A DNA stretch of 29,839 nucleotides from an uncultured Blautia sp. GTDB taxonomy: Bacteria; Bacillota; Clostridia; Lachnospirales; Lachnospiraceae. Below, piece after piece: positions 6,386 to 14,626 of this stretch. The position numbers were made by a program, and so were the translations under genes. The notes below the pieces were generated by a model. That model worked only from the letters and a program-made list of their open reading frames with translations, did not search any database and was not told the DNA's origin. Position 1 is the first letter of the stretch; the number at the start of each line of letters is the position of its first letter. Location of the stretch: contig CAKRVL010000026.1 in the NCBI GenBank assembly GCA_934408705.1, positions 1 through 29,839 of the forward strand, read 5' to 3'.

Positions 6386-7813
6386 TCAGAAGCCTGCAAG
6401 TCTGAATACCATTAATTCACTTGCAGAGTTGTCGTCTCGTTTCTGTGTCATGAGAAGCATTAAAGAGCCATCATCTGTAACCTTTACATCTTCGATCCAT
6501 GGGTATGAGGTTCCGAAGAATTCCTGGCAGTCTATTTCTCCAAGGAGGGTGCCATCCTTTGACCAGAAGTAGAGCTCTCTCATATTTCCATCTGCTGCTA
6601 CATATCCGTTAGCAGTTTCTGCTATACCGGAGATACTTCCGATATGGGCAGGATCACCAGACTGGTCGCCGCCCAGAAGCAGCTGCTGGTTGCCATCCAG
6701 ATCATAAACTGCTATCTTAGTCGGGGTGTCCTCTCCGGCAAGACGGCCATGTACCATAATATGGTCATTGCTGATCTCAATCAGGGAAACAGATCTGAAA
6801 ATACCTGTCCTTGCTTCGTCATCGTCGATGGATGTTAAGATCCAGGGCTCTGTGAGTACACCGCCATCCTGGAATGTAACCTTCTCTGTATCGTTGCTAA
6901 GGTAATAGGTGATACCCCATGCTCCGGATGGATGTATGGCCGTATAAGCTTTCAGACCGGTTTCCAATACAATCTGTCCGTCCTTCATGACATCCAGTCC
7001 TTTGCTGGCACTGCGGGAAATATAAATCTTACCCTCTGAATCGGTAGACAGATCCAGACCCTGTTCCTCAAGTGTTTCAGAAGAAAGAGGATTCAGGGTA
7101 CTTCCTGTATATTCGAAGGTTTCCAGAGTGTTATACAGCTGATGGTACATCCTGTCTCCGGAAAAAGCGAACTGATGGTGCATGGTCTCAAATCCGGCCT
7201 GAGGAGTACTAAACGGAATATACTCCGGAACAACAGTGAAATCTCCGACAGTTACACTCTGCAGCACTGGTTCAAATGGAGTTCCATCCCAGGGATAAGG
7301 TGCTTCCACATTGCCGGTATCTTCTAATTTCAGCGCCAGATTATTTAACACAGCGTTGGAAGAATCATTTTCTTCACCATAAAGGGTGATCTGATAGGTG
7401 ACACCGGATGGTTCATGGCGATAAGTATAGTAAATTCTGTACTTGTCTGCGCTTCGTACATATTCCACATCACCAAAGGTTACCTTCTCCACATTACCAT
7501 CTGCGTAATCATGAACATCAATGTTACAACTGCGCAGGTTACTTCGGAAGGAGTAGCTTGACTGCTCATTTGCTTTAATAGTTAAAGAGCTTTCTGCTTC
7601 CTTCTCGTCTTCTCCGACAAATACACTGGCGGAGGATGCGTTGTCATAGTCACTGATATCATCAGGATCATAATTCCAGTTGTCAGGAAGAGTAAGCGAG
7701 AATAAGCCTACATCAATGGTTTTATCATTGTCGCCATGGGCGGTGACAGTGCTTCCTGCCAGAAGGACAAGTCCGGTCAACAGAGGAAGCATTTTCCATA
7801 ACTTCTTGTTCAT
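6386..7813 (-). CDS. Exported protein of unknown function, propeller-like C-terminal half
   Basis: 475 residues on the reverse strand. ATG 7813 is chosen because GAGGTG lies about 6 bases before it; GTG 7822 has none. A Sec signal peptide is clear: MNKKLWK, then a hydrophobic stretch (LLTGLVLLAGSTVTA), with cleavage likely near Ala28. The end of the core reads LLAGS, a lipobox with Ser in place of Cys, so it is not predicted to be a lipoprotein. Residues about 35-165 look like a compact beta-rich domain on a 'LTLPDNW' core. Residues about 180-475 show repeated 'DSEGKIYISR', 'HPSGAWGITYYL', 'TDDGSLMLLM' segments like blades of a beta-propeller. Substrate and role are unknown. A divergent exported protein lies upstream. 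Confidence 0.75.
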   Translation of the reverse strand: MNKKLWKMLPLLTGLVLLAGSTVTAHGDNDKTIDVGLFSLTLPDNWNYDPDDISDYDNASSASVFVGEDEKEAESSLTIKANEQSSYSFRSNLRSCNIDVHDYADGNVEKVTFGDVEYVRSADKYRIYYTYRHEPSGVTYQITLYGEENDSSNAVLNNLALKLEDTGNVEAPYPWDGTPFEPVLQSVTVGDFTVVPEYIPFSTPQAGFETMHHQFAFSGDRMYHQLYNTLETFEYTGSTLNPLSSETLEEQGLDLSTDSEGKIYISRSASKGLDVMKDGQIVLETGLKAYTAIHPSGAWGITYYLSNDTEKVTFQDGGVLTEPWILTSIDDDEARTGIFRSVSLIEISNDHIMVHGRLAGEDTPTKIAVYDLDGNQQLLLGGDQSGDPAHIGSISGIAETANGYVAADGNMRELYFWSKDGTLLGEIDCQEFFGTSYPWIEDVKVTDDGSLMLLMTQKRDDNSASELMVFRLAGF

Positions 7814-7863
7814 ATATAACACCTCATTTCTGTGGGGATTTTATTGTATCTTTATTTTCTCAG

Positions 7864-7890
7864 ATTATAGCCGGGTTGTCACTGACACAA
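7864..7890 (-). promoter_or_regulatory. Candidate promoter of the 6386-7813 gene
   Basis: On the reverse strand TTGTGT (7885-7890) and TATAAT (7864-7869) are 15 bases apart, slightly short. The -10 lies about 50 bases before the ATG. Confidence 0.45.
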
Positions 7891-7987
7891 ATGATAGTAA
7901 TCTGACATATTTGCCACGTAATTAATTGCCGGTAGATTGTCATGTAATTAAATTTTCAGTGTGCTTTTATATTTTTTATAGGAATGG

Positions 7988-7993
7988 TATAAT
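7988..7993 (+). promoter_or_regulatory. -10 box for the 8029 exported protein
   Basis: Perfect TATAAT 35 bases before the start codon. The -35 region (about 7965-7970, TTTTAT) is poor, so an activator or weak promoter is possible. AGGAGG at 8012-8017 precedes the ATG. Confidence 0.5.
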
Positions 7994-8028
7994 AGGGGTA
8001 TTATAATTGACAGGAGGAGAAAGGAAAT

Positions 8029-8847
8029 ATGAAAAAGTATCTGAAGAGTATGGGATTTTCTTTACTGACATTTCTGGCTGTGGTAGTTTTTATGCCGATT
8101 ATGGCTCACGCATATGCATTTACTCAGACTGTGGATATGCAGAAGACTGCTGAGGGCAGTTATTTTTTCGATGGGGAAGCTATGTCAGATGATTCTGATG
8201 CAGAGGATTATGTGGTGTATCACAAATTTTCAGTAGGGAAAACAGCACTGATTGAAATCTATGGAGATTCATATTATTTTTCAGGATCTTACTGGGAAGA
8301 TAAGATGCATGGTGATTTCGCACTTTGCGATGAGCAGAAAAACGTGATCATGAATATCAAGGATTATGAGGATAGTGAGGGCTATGACAAGCATGGATAT
8401 TGGGATTATTCTTATTTTCTGGTAAAACCTGGTACTTATTATTTACGCTATATTGGTTTTGACGGATATAAGCTGCATCTGGATTATAAATATTGTTCCA
8501 GGAAGCCGGCTGTTTCTAAGAACAAAGCGAAGCTGATAAAGGCTGGCAAGAGCGCTTCAGGATTTTTCTATCAGAATGAGAAGAAGTCTCACTGGTATAA
8601 GCTGAAGCTTACAAAAAGGAAAAAAATCAAGCTTAGTCTTACTTCATATGGTTCTGGACCGATAAGGGTATACCTGATAGGACCTGGAATCCGGACGAAG
8701 GATTCCTATATCTGGAGCTATGATACTACATATACAGACAAAATGGGTGATAAATATGAGCGCAGCCTGGCGCCGGGAACCTATTATCTGAAGGTGGTCA
8801 GGAATAAGGCTTCTATTTCAGGTATGTATTCGATTAAATGGAGATAA
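8029..8847 (+). CDS. Exported protein with PPC-like C-terminal domain, function unknown
   Basis: 272 residues. The Sec signal peptide (MKKYLKS, then a hydrophobic core) has cleavage probable after 'MAHA' at residue 27. The mature protein has two beta-rich halves, each ending with a 'PGTYYLR/K' strand (around 'VKPGTYYLRYIGFDGY' and 'LAPGTYYLKVV'). That motif is typical of PPC/pre-peptidase C-terminal jelly-roll domains, so two tandem PPC-like modules are likely. The protein is rich in Tyr, Asp and Lys and has no sortase motif or membrane anchor, so it is probably released or held non-covalently at the wall. A glycosyltransferase-collagen gene follows 44 bases downstream on the same strand and could be co-transcribed. 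The domain call is by motif only. Confidence 0.75.
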   Translation: MKKYLKSMGFSLLTFLAVVVFMPIMAHAYAFTQTVDMQKTAEGSYFFDGEAMSDDSDAEDYVVYHKFSVGKTALIEIYGDSYYFSGSYWEDKMHGDFALCDEQKNVIMNIKDYEDSEGYDKHGYWDYSYFLVKPGTYYLRYIGFDGYKLHLDYKYCSRKPAVSKNKAKLIKAGKSASGFFYQNEKKSHWYKLKLTKRKKIKLSLTSYGSGPIRVYLIGPGIRTKDSYIWSYDTTYTDKMGDKYERSLAPGTYYLKVVRNKASISGMYSIKWR

Positions 8848-8891
8848 AATATTTTGTCTGAGCATATCATATTGAAAAAGGATTATTTGGT

Positions 8892-10751
8892 ATGATATCG
8901 CTTGGCTTGTGTATGATCGTAAAGGATGAGGAAGCTGTATTGGACAGGATTCTGAAGCCAATGAGCCGGATCGTGGATAAAATTTATATCTGCGACACCG
9001 GATCATCAGATAGGACTAAGGAAGTTGCTGCAGCTTTTACAGAGGAGATTTATGATTTTCCATGGAATAATGACTTTTCTGCTGCCCGGAATTTTATTGC
9101 GGAAAAGGCAGACACAGATTACTGGATGTGGCTGGATGCAGATGATGTGATCACCAAGGAGAATCAGGTGAAGCTGAAAAGGCTGAAGGAGAACCTGACC
9201 AGGGATACTGATGTGGTAATGCTGGACTATGCGGTTGGGTTCGATGCCTGGGATAATGTCTCTTTTTCCTATTTCAGGGAGCGTATTATGAAGACCTCCC
9301 GGAATTTCAGATGGCAGGGAAGAGTTCATGAAGCTATCACCCCTGCGGGGAGGATTCTTTATTCGGATGTGCAGATCCAGCATCGGAAAATAAAAAATGA
9401 GGTGTCCTTTCGGAATCTGCACATATATGAAAAAATGCTTGATGCTGGGGAAATATTGACTACACGGCATTTGTTTTATTATGGCAGAGAGCTTTTTTAT
9501 CATAAACAATATGAATATGCAATTTTAATTTTGGAAAAATTTCTGAAAGAACCAGATGGCTGGATAGAGAATAAACTGGACAGCTGTCTGGTTCTTTCTC
9601 ATTGTTTCCAGGCTGTGGGAGAGCAGGAGAATGCACTTCAGGCACTTTTATCCAGTTTTGCTCTGGCGGCTCCAAGAGCTGAAATCTGTTGTGAAATCGG
9701 AAAAATATTTATGGAAAAACAGAAACCTGAGATTGCGGCATATTGGTATGGGCAGGCTCTTCTTGCACCGCATGATAAAGGAAATGGCGGATTTTATTAT
9801 GCCGACTGTCACGATTTTATCCCATTTATCCAGCTGTGTGTCTGCCTGGATAGTGTGGGAATGCATAAAGAAGCTTATGAATTTCATAGGAAGGCTATGG
9901 AATTGAAGCCGAAGCATCCGGCGGTTATTCGAAATGAAAAGTATTTCCGGATATTCACCTGTAGGGATGGTGATTCATATATTGATAATGAATATTTCAG
10001 GTGTTGTGAGGAGAAATGTATGCTTTTTGATCGTCATAATCAGAAAACTTCTTCCCAGCAGGAGGATTCAAGTGATATTTCCTGTACATCCTGTTTCGGT
10101 AATAATCGCTGTGGCTGCGATTGTTCATGTCCGGGACAGGGCCCGGCAGGCCCTCGTGGTGCTACAGGCCCTATGGGACCAGTGGGGCCAAGAGGATGCC
10201 CTGGTGTGACAGGTCCAATGGGACCAAGAGGCTGTCAGGGACCGGTAGGTCCAGCTGGCCCAATGGGGCCGCAGGGTGAGCCGGGCTCCCAGGGCTTTCC
10301 AGGTCCTACGGGAGCGACCGGCCCGGCGGGAGTAGCAGGTCCTACGGGAGCGACCGGCCCGGCGGGAGCAACTGGTCCTACAGGAGCAACCGGCCCGGCG
10401 GGAGCAACTGGCCCTACAGGAGCAACCGGCCCTACGGGAGTAGCAGGTCCTACAGGAGCGACCGGCCCGGCGGGAGCAGCAGGTTCTACAGGAGCAACCG
10501 GTCCTACAGGAGCAGCCGGCCCGGCGGGAGCAACTGGCCCTACAGGAGCAGATGGCCCTCGCGGTGAGACAGGTCCCACAGGAGCAGATGGCCCTACGGG
10601 AGCAACCGGCCCGGCGGGACCTACAGGTCCAACAGGCCCTGCCCCTGCTCCGGCAGCAGCAGTGGCAGATGCCACCGGAACAGAAGATGTAGTGACTCAG
10701 TTAAATACTCTCCTGGCGAATCTTCGTGCAGCCGGGATTTTAAGGGAATAA
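8892..10751 (+). CDS. Glycosyltransferase (GT2)-TPR-collagen fusion protein
   Basis: 619 residues, start ATG 8892 with AAAAGGA before it. Residues 1-180 are a GT-A family 2 glycosyltransferase: '[11 protein letters not shown]' (7-17), 'CDTGSSDRT' (34-42), the metal-binding 'DADD' (82-85) and 'WQGRVHEA' near 145. This is the SunS/TPR-glycosyltransferase subtype. Residues about 190-370 are helical, TPR-like. Residues about 395-415 hold a dense Cys cluster (C-x2-C, C-x-C-x-C-x-C). Residues 417-584 are 56 perfect Gly-X-Y triplets, mainly GPT, GAT and GPA, followed by Ala/Pro and a short helix ([14 protein letters not shown]) as in Clostridial collagen-like surface proteins. There is no signal peptide. 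Thr-rich Gly-X-Thr repeats are O-glycosylated in Bacillus BclA; here enzyme and possible acceptor are one chain. Self- or neighbour glycosylation, for example on a spore coat, is inference. Confidence 0.88.
   Translation: MISLGLCMIVKDEEAVLDRILKPMSRIVDKIYICDTGSSDRTKEVAAAFTEEIYDFPWNNDFSAARNFIAEKADTDYWMWLDADDVITKENQVKLKRLKENLTRDTDVVMLDYAVGFDAWDNVSFSYFRERIMKTSRNFRWQGRVHEAITPAGRILYSDVQIQHRKIKNEVSFRNLHIYEKMLDAGEILTTRHLFYYGRELFYHKQYEYAILILEKFLKEPDGWIENKLDSCLVLSHCFQAVGEQENALQALLSSFALAAPRAEICCEIGKIFMEKQKPEIAAYWYGQALLAPHDKGNGGFYYADCHDFIPFIQLCVCLDSVGMHKEAYEFHRKAMELKPKHPAVIRNEKYFRIFTCRDGDSYIDNEYFRCCEEKCMLFDRHNQKTSSQQEDSSDISCTSCFGNNRCGCDCSCPGQGPAGPRGATGPMGPVGPRGCPGVTGPMGPRGCQGPVGPAGPMGPQGEPGSQGFPGPTGATGPAGVAGPTGATGPAGATGPTGATGPAGATGPTGATGPTGVAGPTGATGPAGAAGSTGATGPTGAAGPAGATGPTGADGPRGETGPTGADGPTGATGPAGPTGPTGPAPAPAAAVADATGTEDVVTQLNTLLANLRAAGILRE
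10140..10643 (+). repeat. Collagen-coding repeat array (9-bp and 18-bp units)
   Basis: 56 Gly-X-Y codon triplets with no interruption. From about 10300 the DNA repeats near-identical 18-bp blocks such as GGTCCTACGGGAGCGACC with third-position changes only. GC content is clearly higher than in the flanking DNA. Array length is likely variable between strains. Confidence 0.95.
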
Positions 10752-10757
10752 TGTTAA

Positions 10758-10795
10758 GTGGCTGCCATCCGGCTATGATGCCGGGTGACAGCCAC
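10758..10795. terminator. Bidirectional hairpin between the collagen fusion and UPF0371 genes
   Basis: GTGGCTG (10758-10764) pairs with 10789-10795 and CCGGC (10769-10773) with 10780-10784, with three of the four positions between also pairing; the loop is 6 bases. There is no strong U-run on either side, but it lies between two convergent genes. Confidence 0.6.
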
Positions 10796-10804
10796 CTGTC
10801 TTAC

Positions 10805-12286
10805 TTACTGTAATTTTTTACCCTGTTCAAATTTCGGTTCACAGGTTAGTTCTACGCCCAGTTTACGGAAGGAAAGAAGGTCTACGGAGGACAGCATAAC
10901 AGAGGTATGTGCCTGGCATCCCTTCAGCTTGGGAATCTGCTCCAGAGCAAGACGGGCATCCGGATTGGAAGCGGCACTGATGGAAAGTGCAATCATAGTT
11001 TCGTCCATATGAAGGCGAGGATTCTTACTTCCAAGATAGTTTGTCTTCAGCTCCTGGATAGGATGGATGGCATTAGGTGAGATCACATGCTTCTCATGGT
11101 CGATTCCGGCCAGCTCCTTCAGTACATTCAGAAGAAGGGCAGAGGAAGCACCCAGAAGATCGGAGGTCTTACCTGTGACGATTCTTCCGTCCTCAAGCTC
11201 CATAGCAGCAGCCGGAGCACCGGTAAGCTTCTCTCTCTCAAGGGCAGCCGGAACAACCTTACGATCCTCAAGGGAGGCATGTGCCTGCTTCAGAAGAAGC
11301 TCCAGCTTGTATACCTCTTCCTCTGTGCCGGTGCCGGCGAGAAGGGCATCCATGCTCTTATAATATCTGCGGATGATTTCCTGGCGGGAAGCCTCCTGGC
11401 AGACTGAATCATCTACAATACAGTTGCCGGCCATATTAACACCCATGTCTGTAGGTGATTTGTACGGGCACTCACCCATGATCTTCTCGAACATGGCCTG
11501 TACAACAGGGAAGACCTCTACGTCTCTGTTATAATTAACGGTCGTTTCCCCATATGCCTCCAGATGGAATGGATCGATCATATTTACATCATTCAGGTCT
11601 GCTGTAGCTGCTTCATAAGCCAGGTTCACAGGGTGCTTCAGTGGAATATTCCAGATCGGGAAGGTCTCGAACTTGGCGTAGCCTGCGCTGACACCTCTCT
11701 TATATTCATGATAAAGCTGGGAGAGGCAGGTTGCCATTTTTCCGCTTCCAGGTCCTGGTGCAGTGATCACAACCAGCGGCCGTGTAGTCTCGATATAATC
11801 ATTCTTACCATAGCCCTCGTCACTTACGATCAGTGAGGTATTGCTGGGATATCCCGGGATATTGTAAAGTACATAAACCTTGATGCCCAGCTTCTCCAGA
11901 CGCTTCTTAAATGCGTCTGCGCTCTCCTGTCCGGAGTAGCGTGTGATACAAACGCTTCCTACATAAAGTCCTCTGCTGGAAAACTCGTTCATGAGACGAA
12001 GTACATCCTCGTCATAGGTGATGCCGAGATCACCACGGATCTTATTCTTCTCAATATCAGGAGCTCCGATAACGATTACAATCTCAGCCTGGTCTGCAAG
12101 CTGCATCAGCATACGAAGCTTACTGTCTGGCTCGAAGCCAGGGAGAACACGGGAAGCGTGGTAATCATCGAAAAGCTTGCCTCCAAATTCCAGATAAAGC
12201 TTGTTGTCAAATTTGCTGATACGTTCACGAATATGCTCAGACTGCATCTTCAGATACTTGTCATTATCGAATCCAATTTTCTTCAT
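10805..12286 (-). CDS. UPF0371 / DUF1846 family protein
   Basis: 493 residues, reverse strand. ATG 12286 is chosen because GAGGAAAG lies about 7 bases before it; a longer frame from 12319 has no support. The sequence has the full-length pattern of DUF1846: 'IGFDNDKYLKMQSEHI' at the start, 'LYLEFGGKLFDDYHASRVLPGF' after it, 'VVITAPGPGSGKMATCLSQ' in the middle (a P-loop-like GPGSGK), and the C-terminal conserved 'KGCQAHTSVMLSSVD'. Length is normal for the family. Structures exist for members but the biochemical role is not settled; nucleotide-linked activity is suggested by the P-loop-like segment. It is a single gene, divergent from ftsH and ending at the 10758 hairpin. Confidence 0.93.
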   Translation of the reverse strand: MKKIGFDNDKYLKMQSEHIRERISKFDNKLYLEFGGKLFDDYHASRVLPGFEPDSKLRMLMQLADQAEIVIVIGAPDIEKNKIRGDLGITYDEDVLRLMNEFSSRGLYVGSVCITRYSGQESADAFKKRLEKLGIKVYVLYNIPGYPSNTSLIVSDEGYGKNDYIETTRPLVVITAPGPGSGKMATCLSQLYHEYKRGVSAGYAKFETFPIWNIPLKHPVNLAYEAATADLNDVNMIDPFHLEAYGETTVNYNRDVEVFPVVQAMFEKIMGECPYKSPTDMGVNMAGNCIVDDSVCQEASRQEIIRRYYKSMDALLAGTGTEEEVYKLELLLKQAHASLEDRKVVPAALEREKLTGAPAAAMELEDGRIVTGKTSDLLGASSALLLNVLKELAGIDHEKHVISPNAIHPIQELKTNYLGSKNPRLHMDETMIALSISAASNPDARLALEQIPKLKGCQAHTSVMLSSVDLLSFRKLGVELTCEPKFEQGKKLQ

Positions 12287-12350
12287 TCTGTCTTTCCTCT
12301 CTTTTCTCTGATTGCTCAACCGGCGTCTGCCGCAAAAAAACTATGCTCCT

Positions 12351-12356
12351 AGTATA
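12351..12356 (-). promoter_or_regulatory. Candidate -10 box of the UPF0371 gene
   Basis: TATACT on the reverse strand, about 65 bases upstream of the ATG. Only a T-run lies at the -35 distance, so support is partial. Confidence 0.35.
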
Positions 12357-12456
12357 CTACAGTTCGAGCAGTAAAAAAAGTATCTATTTGTTCTTAAAAG
12401 TGAAAATTTTTGGCTTTTATTTTCAAAAATTTCAGAGAGTTTTCGCAATATCCTGG

Positions 12457-12485
12457 TTGATTTATCTTTCAATTATCTTTATAAT
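12457..12485 (+). promoter_or_regulatory. Sigma-A type promoter of ftsH
   Basis: TTGATT (12457-12462), 17-base spacer, TATAAT (12480-12485). Transcription would start near 12492, giving a leader of about 20 bases that carries the AAGGAGG site. Confidence 0.75.
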
Positions 12486-12510
12486 AAAAAGGATAATAAG
12501 GAGGAACGAA

Positions 12511-14559
12511 ATGGATAATAATCTGGATAACAATCAAGGCGGTCATCGTCCTGATAAAGGGGATCCAAGAAGAAATCAGGATCCGAACCGTAATAAGAAG
12601 AATCATCAGTCCATTCTGGCTTTTCTGATATGTCTTTTGGTTACTCTGGTATGTTTCAGTCTGTTTACCAATATGCTGCAGGATAATTCCAGCGAGATCA
12701 CATATGATAAGTTTATTGATATGGTGAATAATAATGAAGTGAAATCAGTCACACTTCAGTCTGATAATCTGACCATTGTGCCGAAGAAGCAGGTGAATCC
12801 TTATCAGGAAATCAGCTATTACACTAATCTCACAGAGGATGAGACTGCCCTTACCAAGCGTCTGGAGGGAACAGGGATTATTTTTAAATCTGAGCCGCCG
12901 GATGCCCTGGGAGAATTTATGGCAATGATGCTCAGTGTGCTTCTGCCCTCAGTTCTTCTGTTTGTGCTTCTTATGTTCTTCATGCGCCGCATGAATAAGG
13001 GTGGCGGTGGAGTAATGGGAGTTGGAAAGAGCCGCGCTAAGGCCTATGTGCAGAAGGAGACCGGGATCACCTTTAAGGATGTGGCAGGTCAGGATGAGGC
13101 CAAGGAGTCCTTGCAGGAGGTTGTGGAATTTCTTCACAATCCTGGTAAATATGTTGAGATCGGTGCCAAGCTGCCTAAGGGCGCATTGCTTGTAGGACCT
13201 CCTGGTACCGGTAAGACTCTTCTCGCCAAGGCAGTAGCAGGTGAGGCTCATGTGCCATTCTTTTCCCTTTCCGGATCGGAATTTGTGGAGATGTTTGTTG
13301 GTGTGGGTGCTTCCCGTGTCCGCGACCTTTTTGAGGAAGCTAAGAAGAATGCACCTTGTATTGTATTTATTGATGAGATCGATGCTATCGGTAAGAGCCG
13401 TGATTCCCATTACGGCGGTGGAAATGACGAGCGTGAGCAGACACTGAACCAGCTGCTTGCGGAGATGGATGGTTTCGATACCTCCAAGGGACTTCTGATC
13501 CTGGCAGCGACTAACCGTCCGGAGGTACTGGATCCGGCGCTTCTTCGTCCGGGACGCTTTGACCGTCGTGTTATTGTTGACCGTCCGGATCTGAAGGGAC
13601 GTATCGATATCCTGAAGGTTCATGCGAAGAATGTACGACTTGACGATACTGTTGATTTCGAGGCGATTGCCCTTGCCACCTCAGGCGCTGTGGGATCAGA
13701 CCTTGCCAATATGGTAAATGAGGCTGCAATCCTGGCTGTTAAGAATGGCCGCCATGCAGTTTCACAGAAGGATCTCCTTGAATCTGTAGAGGTAGTCCTT
13801 GTGGGTAAGGAGAAGAAGGATCGTATTTTAAGTGCCCAGGAGCGCCGTATCGTTTCTTATCACGAGGTTGGTCATGCGCTGGTAAGTGCCCTTCAGAAGG
13901 ATGCGGAGCCGGTTCAGAAGATCACGATTGTGCCTCGTACCATGGGAGCCCTTGGTTATGTAATGCAGGTTCCGGAAGAGGAGAAATATCTGAATACCCA
14001 GAAGGAATTAGAGGCTATGCTGGTGGGATATCTGGGAGGACGCGCTGCTGAGGAGATTGTCTTTGACAGTGTAACTACAGGTGCTTCTAATGATATCGAG
14101 CAGGCCACGAAGGTAGCCCGGGCCATGATCACTCAGTACGGTATGTCGAAGAAATTCGGTCTTATGGGGCTTGCGACTCAGGAGAACCAGTATCTGAATG
14201 GGCGCGCTGTTCTTAATTGTGGTGATAATACAGCTACAGAGGTTGACCATGAGGTTATGGAGCTGCTCCGTGTTTCCTATGAGGAGGCTAAGCGACTGAT
14301 CAGCAGCCACAGAGAGGCACTGGATAAGATTGCCGCTTACCTGATCCGTAAGGAGACTATTACAGGTAAGGAATTCATGATTATTTTCCGGGCTGTTGAG
14401 AAGGGACTTGAGGTTTCAGAAGAGCTGGATTCAGAAGGGCTGAAGGCTCTGGATGAGGCTGTGAAGGCTGAGAAGGAAGATGGCACAACAAGTGAGATGC
14501 AGACTCCGGAGACAGAGGATGAGGTCCAGCCTGAGGATGCAGGTTCAGCAAGTTTATAA
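12511..14559 (+). CDS. ftsH: ATP-dependent zinc metalloprotease FtsH
   Basis: 682 residues from ATG 12511, with AAGGAGG about 8 bases before it. The frame extends back to 12343, but that part covers the promoter and is not coding. FtsH is a membrane-anchored AAA+ protease that degrades misfolded and regulatory membrane proteins as a hexamer. Seen here: a positively charged cytosolic head, TM1 (about 32-54), an extracytoplasmic domain, TM2 (about 139-158), Walker A GPPGTGKT (229-236), Walker B 'CIVFIDEID', the second region of homology '[20 protein letters not shown]', and zinc motif HEVGH (451-455). The later '[12 protein letters not shown]' holds the third zinc ligand. The C-terminus is a long acidic tail. 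All key residues are present. A terminator follows directly. Confidence 0.98.
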   Translation: MDNNLDNNQGGHRPDKGDPRRNQDPNRNKKNHQSILAFLICLLVTLVCFSLFTNMLQDNSSEITYDKFIDMVNNNEVKSVTLQSDNLTIVPKKQVNPYQEISYYTNLTEDETALTKRLEGTGIIFKSEPPDALGEFMAMMLSVLLPSVLLFVLLMFFMRRMNKGGGGVMGVGKSRAKAYVQKETGITFKDVAGQDEAKESLQEVVEFLHNPGKYVEIGAKLPKGALLVGPPGTGKTLLAKAVAGEAHVPFFSLSGSEFVEMFVGVGASRVRDLFEEAKKNAPCIVFIDEIDAIGKSRDSHYGGGNDEREQTLNQLLAEMDGFDTSKGLLILAATNRPEVLDPALLRPGRFDRRVIVDRPDLKGRIDILKVHAKNVRLDDTVDFEAIALATSGAVGSDLANMVNEAAILAVKNGRHAVSQKDLLESVEVVLVGKEKKDRILSAQERRIVSYHEVGHALVSALQKDAEPVQKITIVPRTMGALGYVMQVPEEEKYLNTQKELEAMLVGYLGGRAAEEIVFDSVTTGASNDIEQATKVARAMITQYGMSKKFGLMGLATQENQYLNGRAVLNCGDNTATEVDHEVMELLRVSYEEAKRLISSHREALDKIAAYLIRKETITGKEFMIIFRAVEKGLEVSEELDSEGLKALDEAVKAEKEDGTTSEMQTPETEDEVQPEDAGSASL

Positions 14560-14578
14560 TGTTAAATAGATCAAAATC

Positions 14579-14610
14579 AGAACCGGGAGACATGCTTTCC
14601 CGGTTCTTTT
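14579..14610 (+). terminator. Rho-independent terminator between ftsH and uvrC
   Basis: A perfect 10-bp stem (14579-14588 with 14598-14607), 9-base loop and a short T-run. It ends only two bases before the uvrC ribosome binding site, so it may also gate uvrC expression. Confidence 0.8.
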
Positions 14611-14626
14611 CAAAAGGAGAGTTTCT

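Noticed and set aside
10140..10643. Repetitive DNA considered as a CRISPR array
   Set aside because: Repeats are contiguous Gly-X-Y codons without spacers of constant length, inside an intact reading frame.
10235..10675. Long open frame opposite the collagen domain, coding for Gly-Pro-Val/Ala repeats
   Set aside because: Reverse complement of GGN-CCN codons is again Gly/Pro; the frame is a by-product of the repeat and has no start site or ribosome binding site.
12343..12510. 56-codon N-terminal extension of FtsH
   Set aside because: It covers the ftsH promoter, is AT-rich non-coding in character, and FtsH homologues start near ATG 12511, which has AAGGAGG.
12949..13623. 224-codon reverse frame opposite ftsH
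   Set aside because: Shadow of a highly conserved gene on the other strand, with no ribosome binding site or recognisable protein features.
14555..14560. TATAAT at the end of ftsH as a uvrC promoter
   Set aside because: No -35 at a proper distance, and transcripts would start right before the terminator hairpin.
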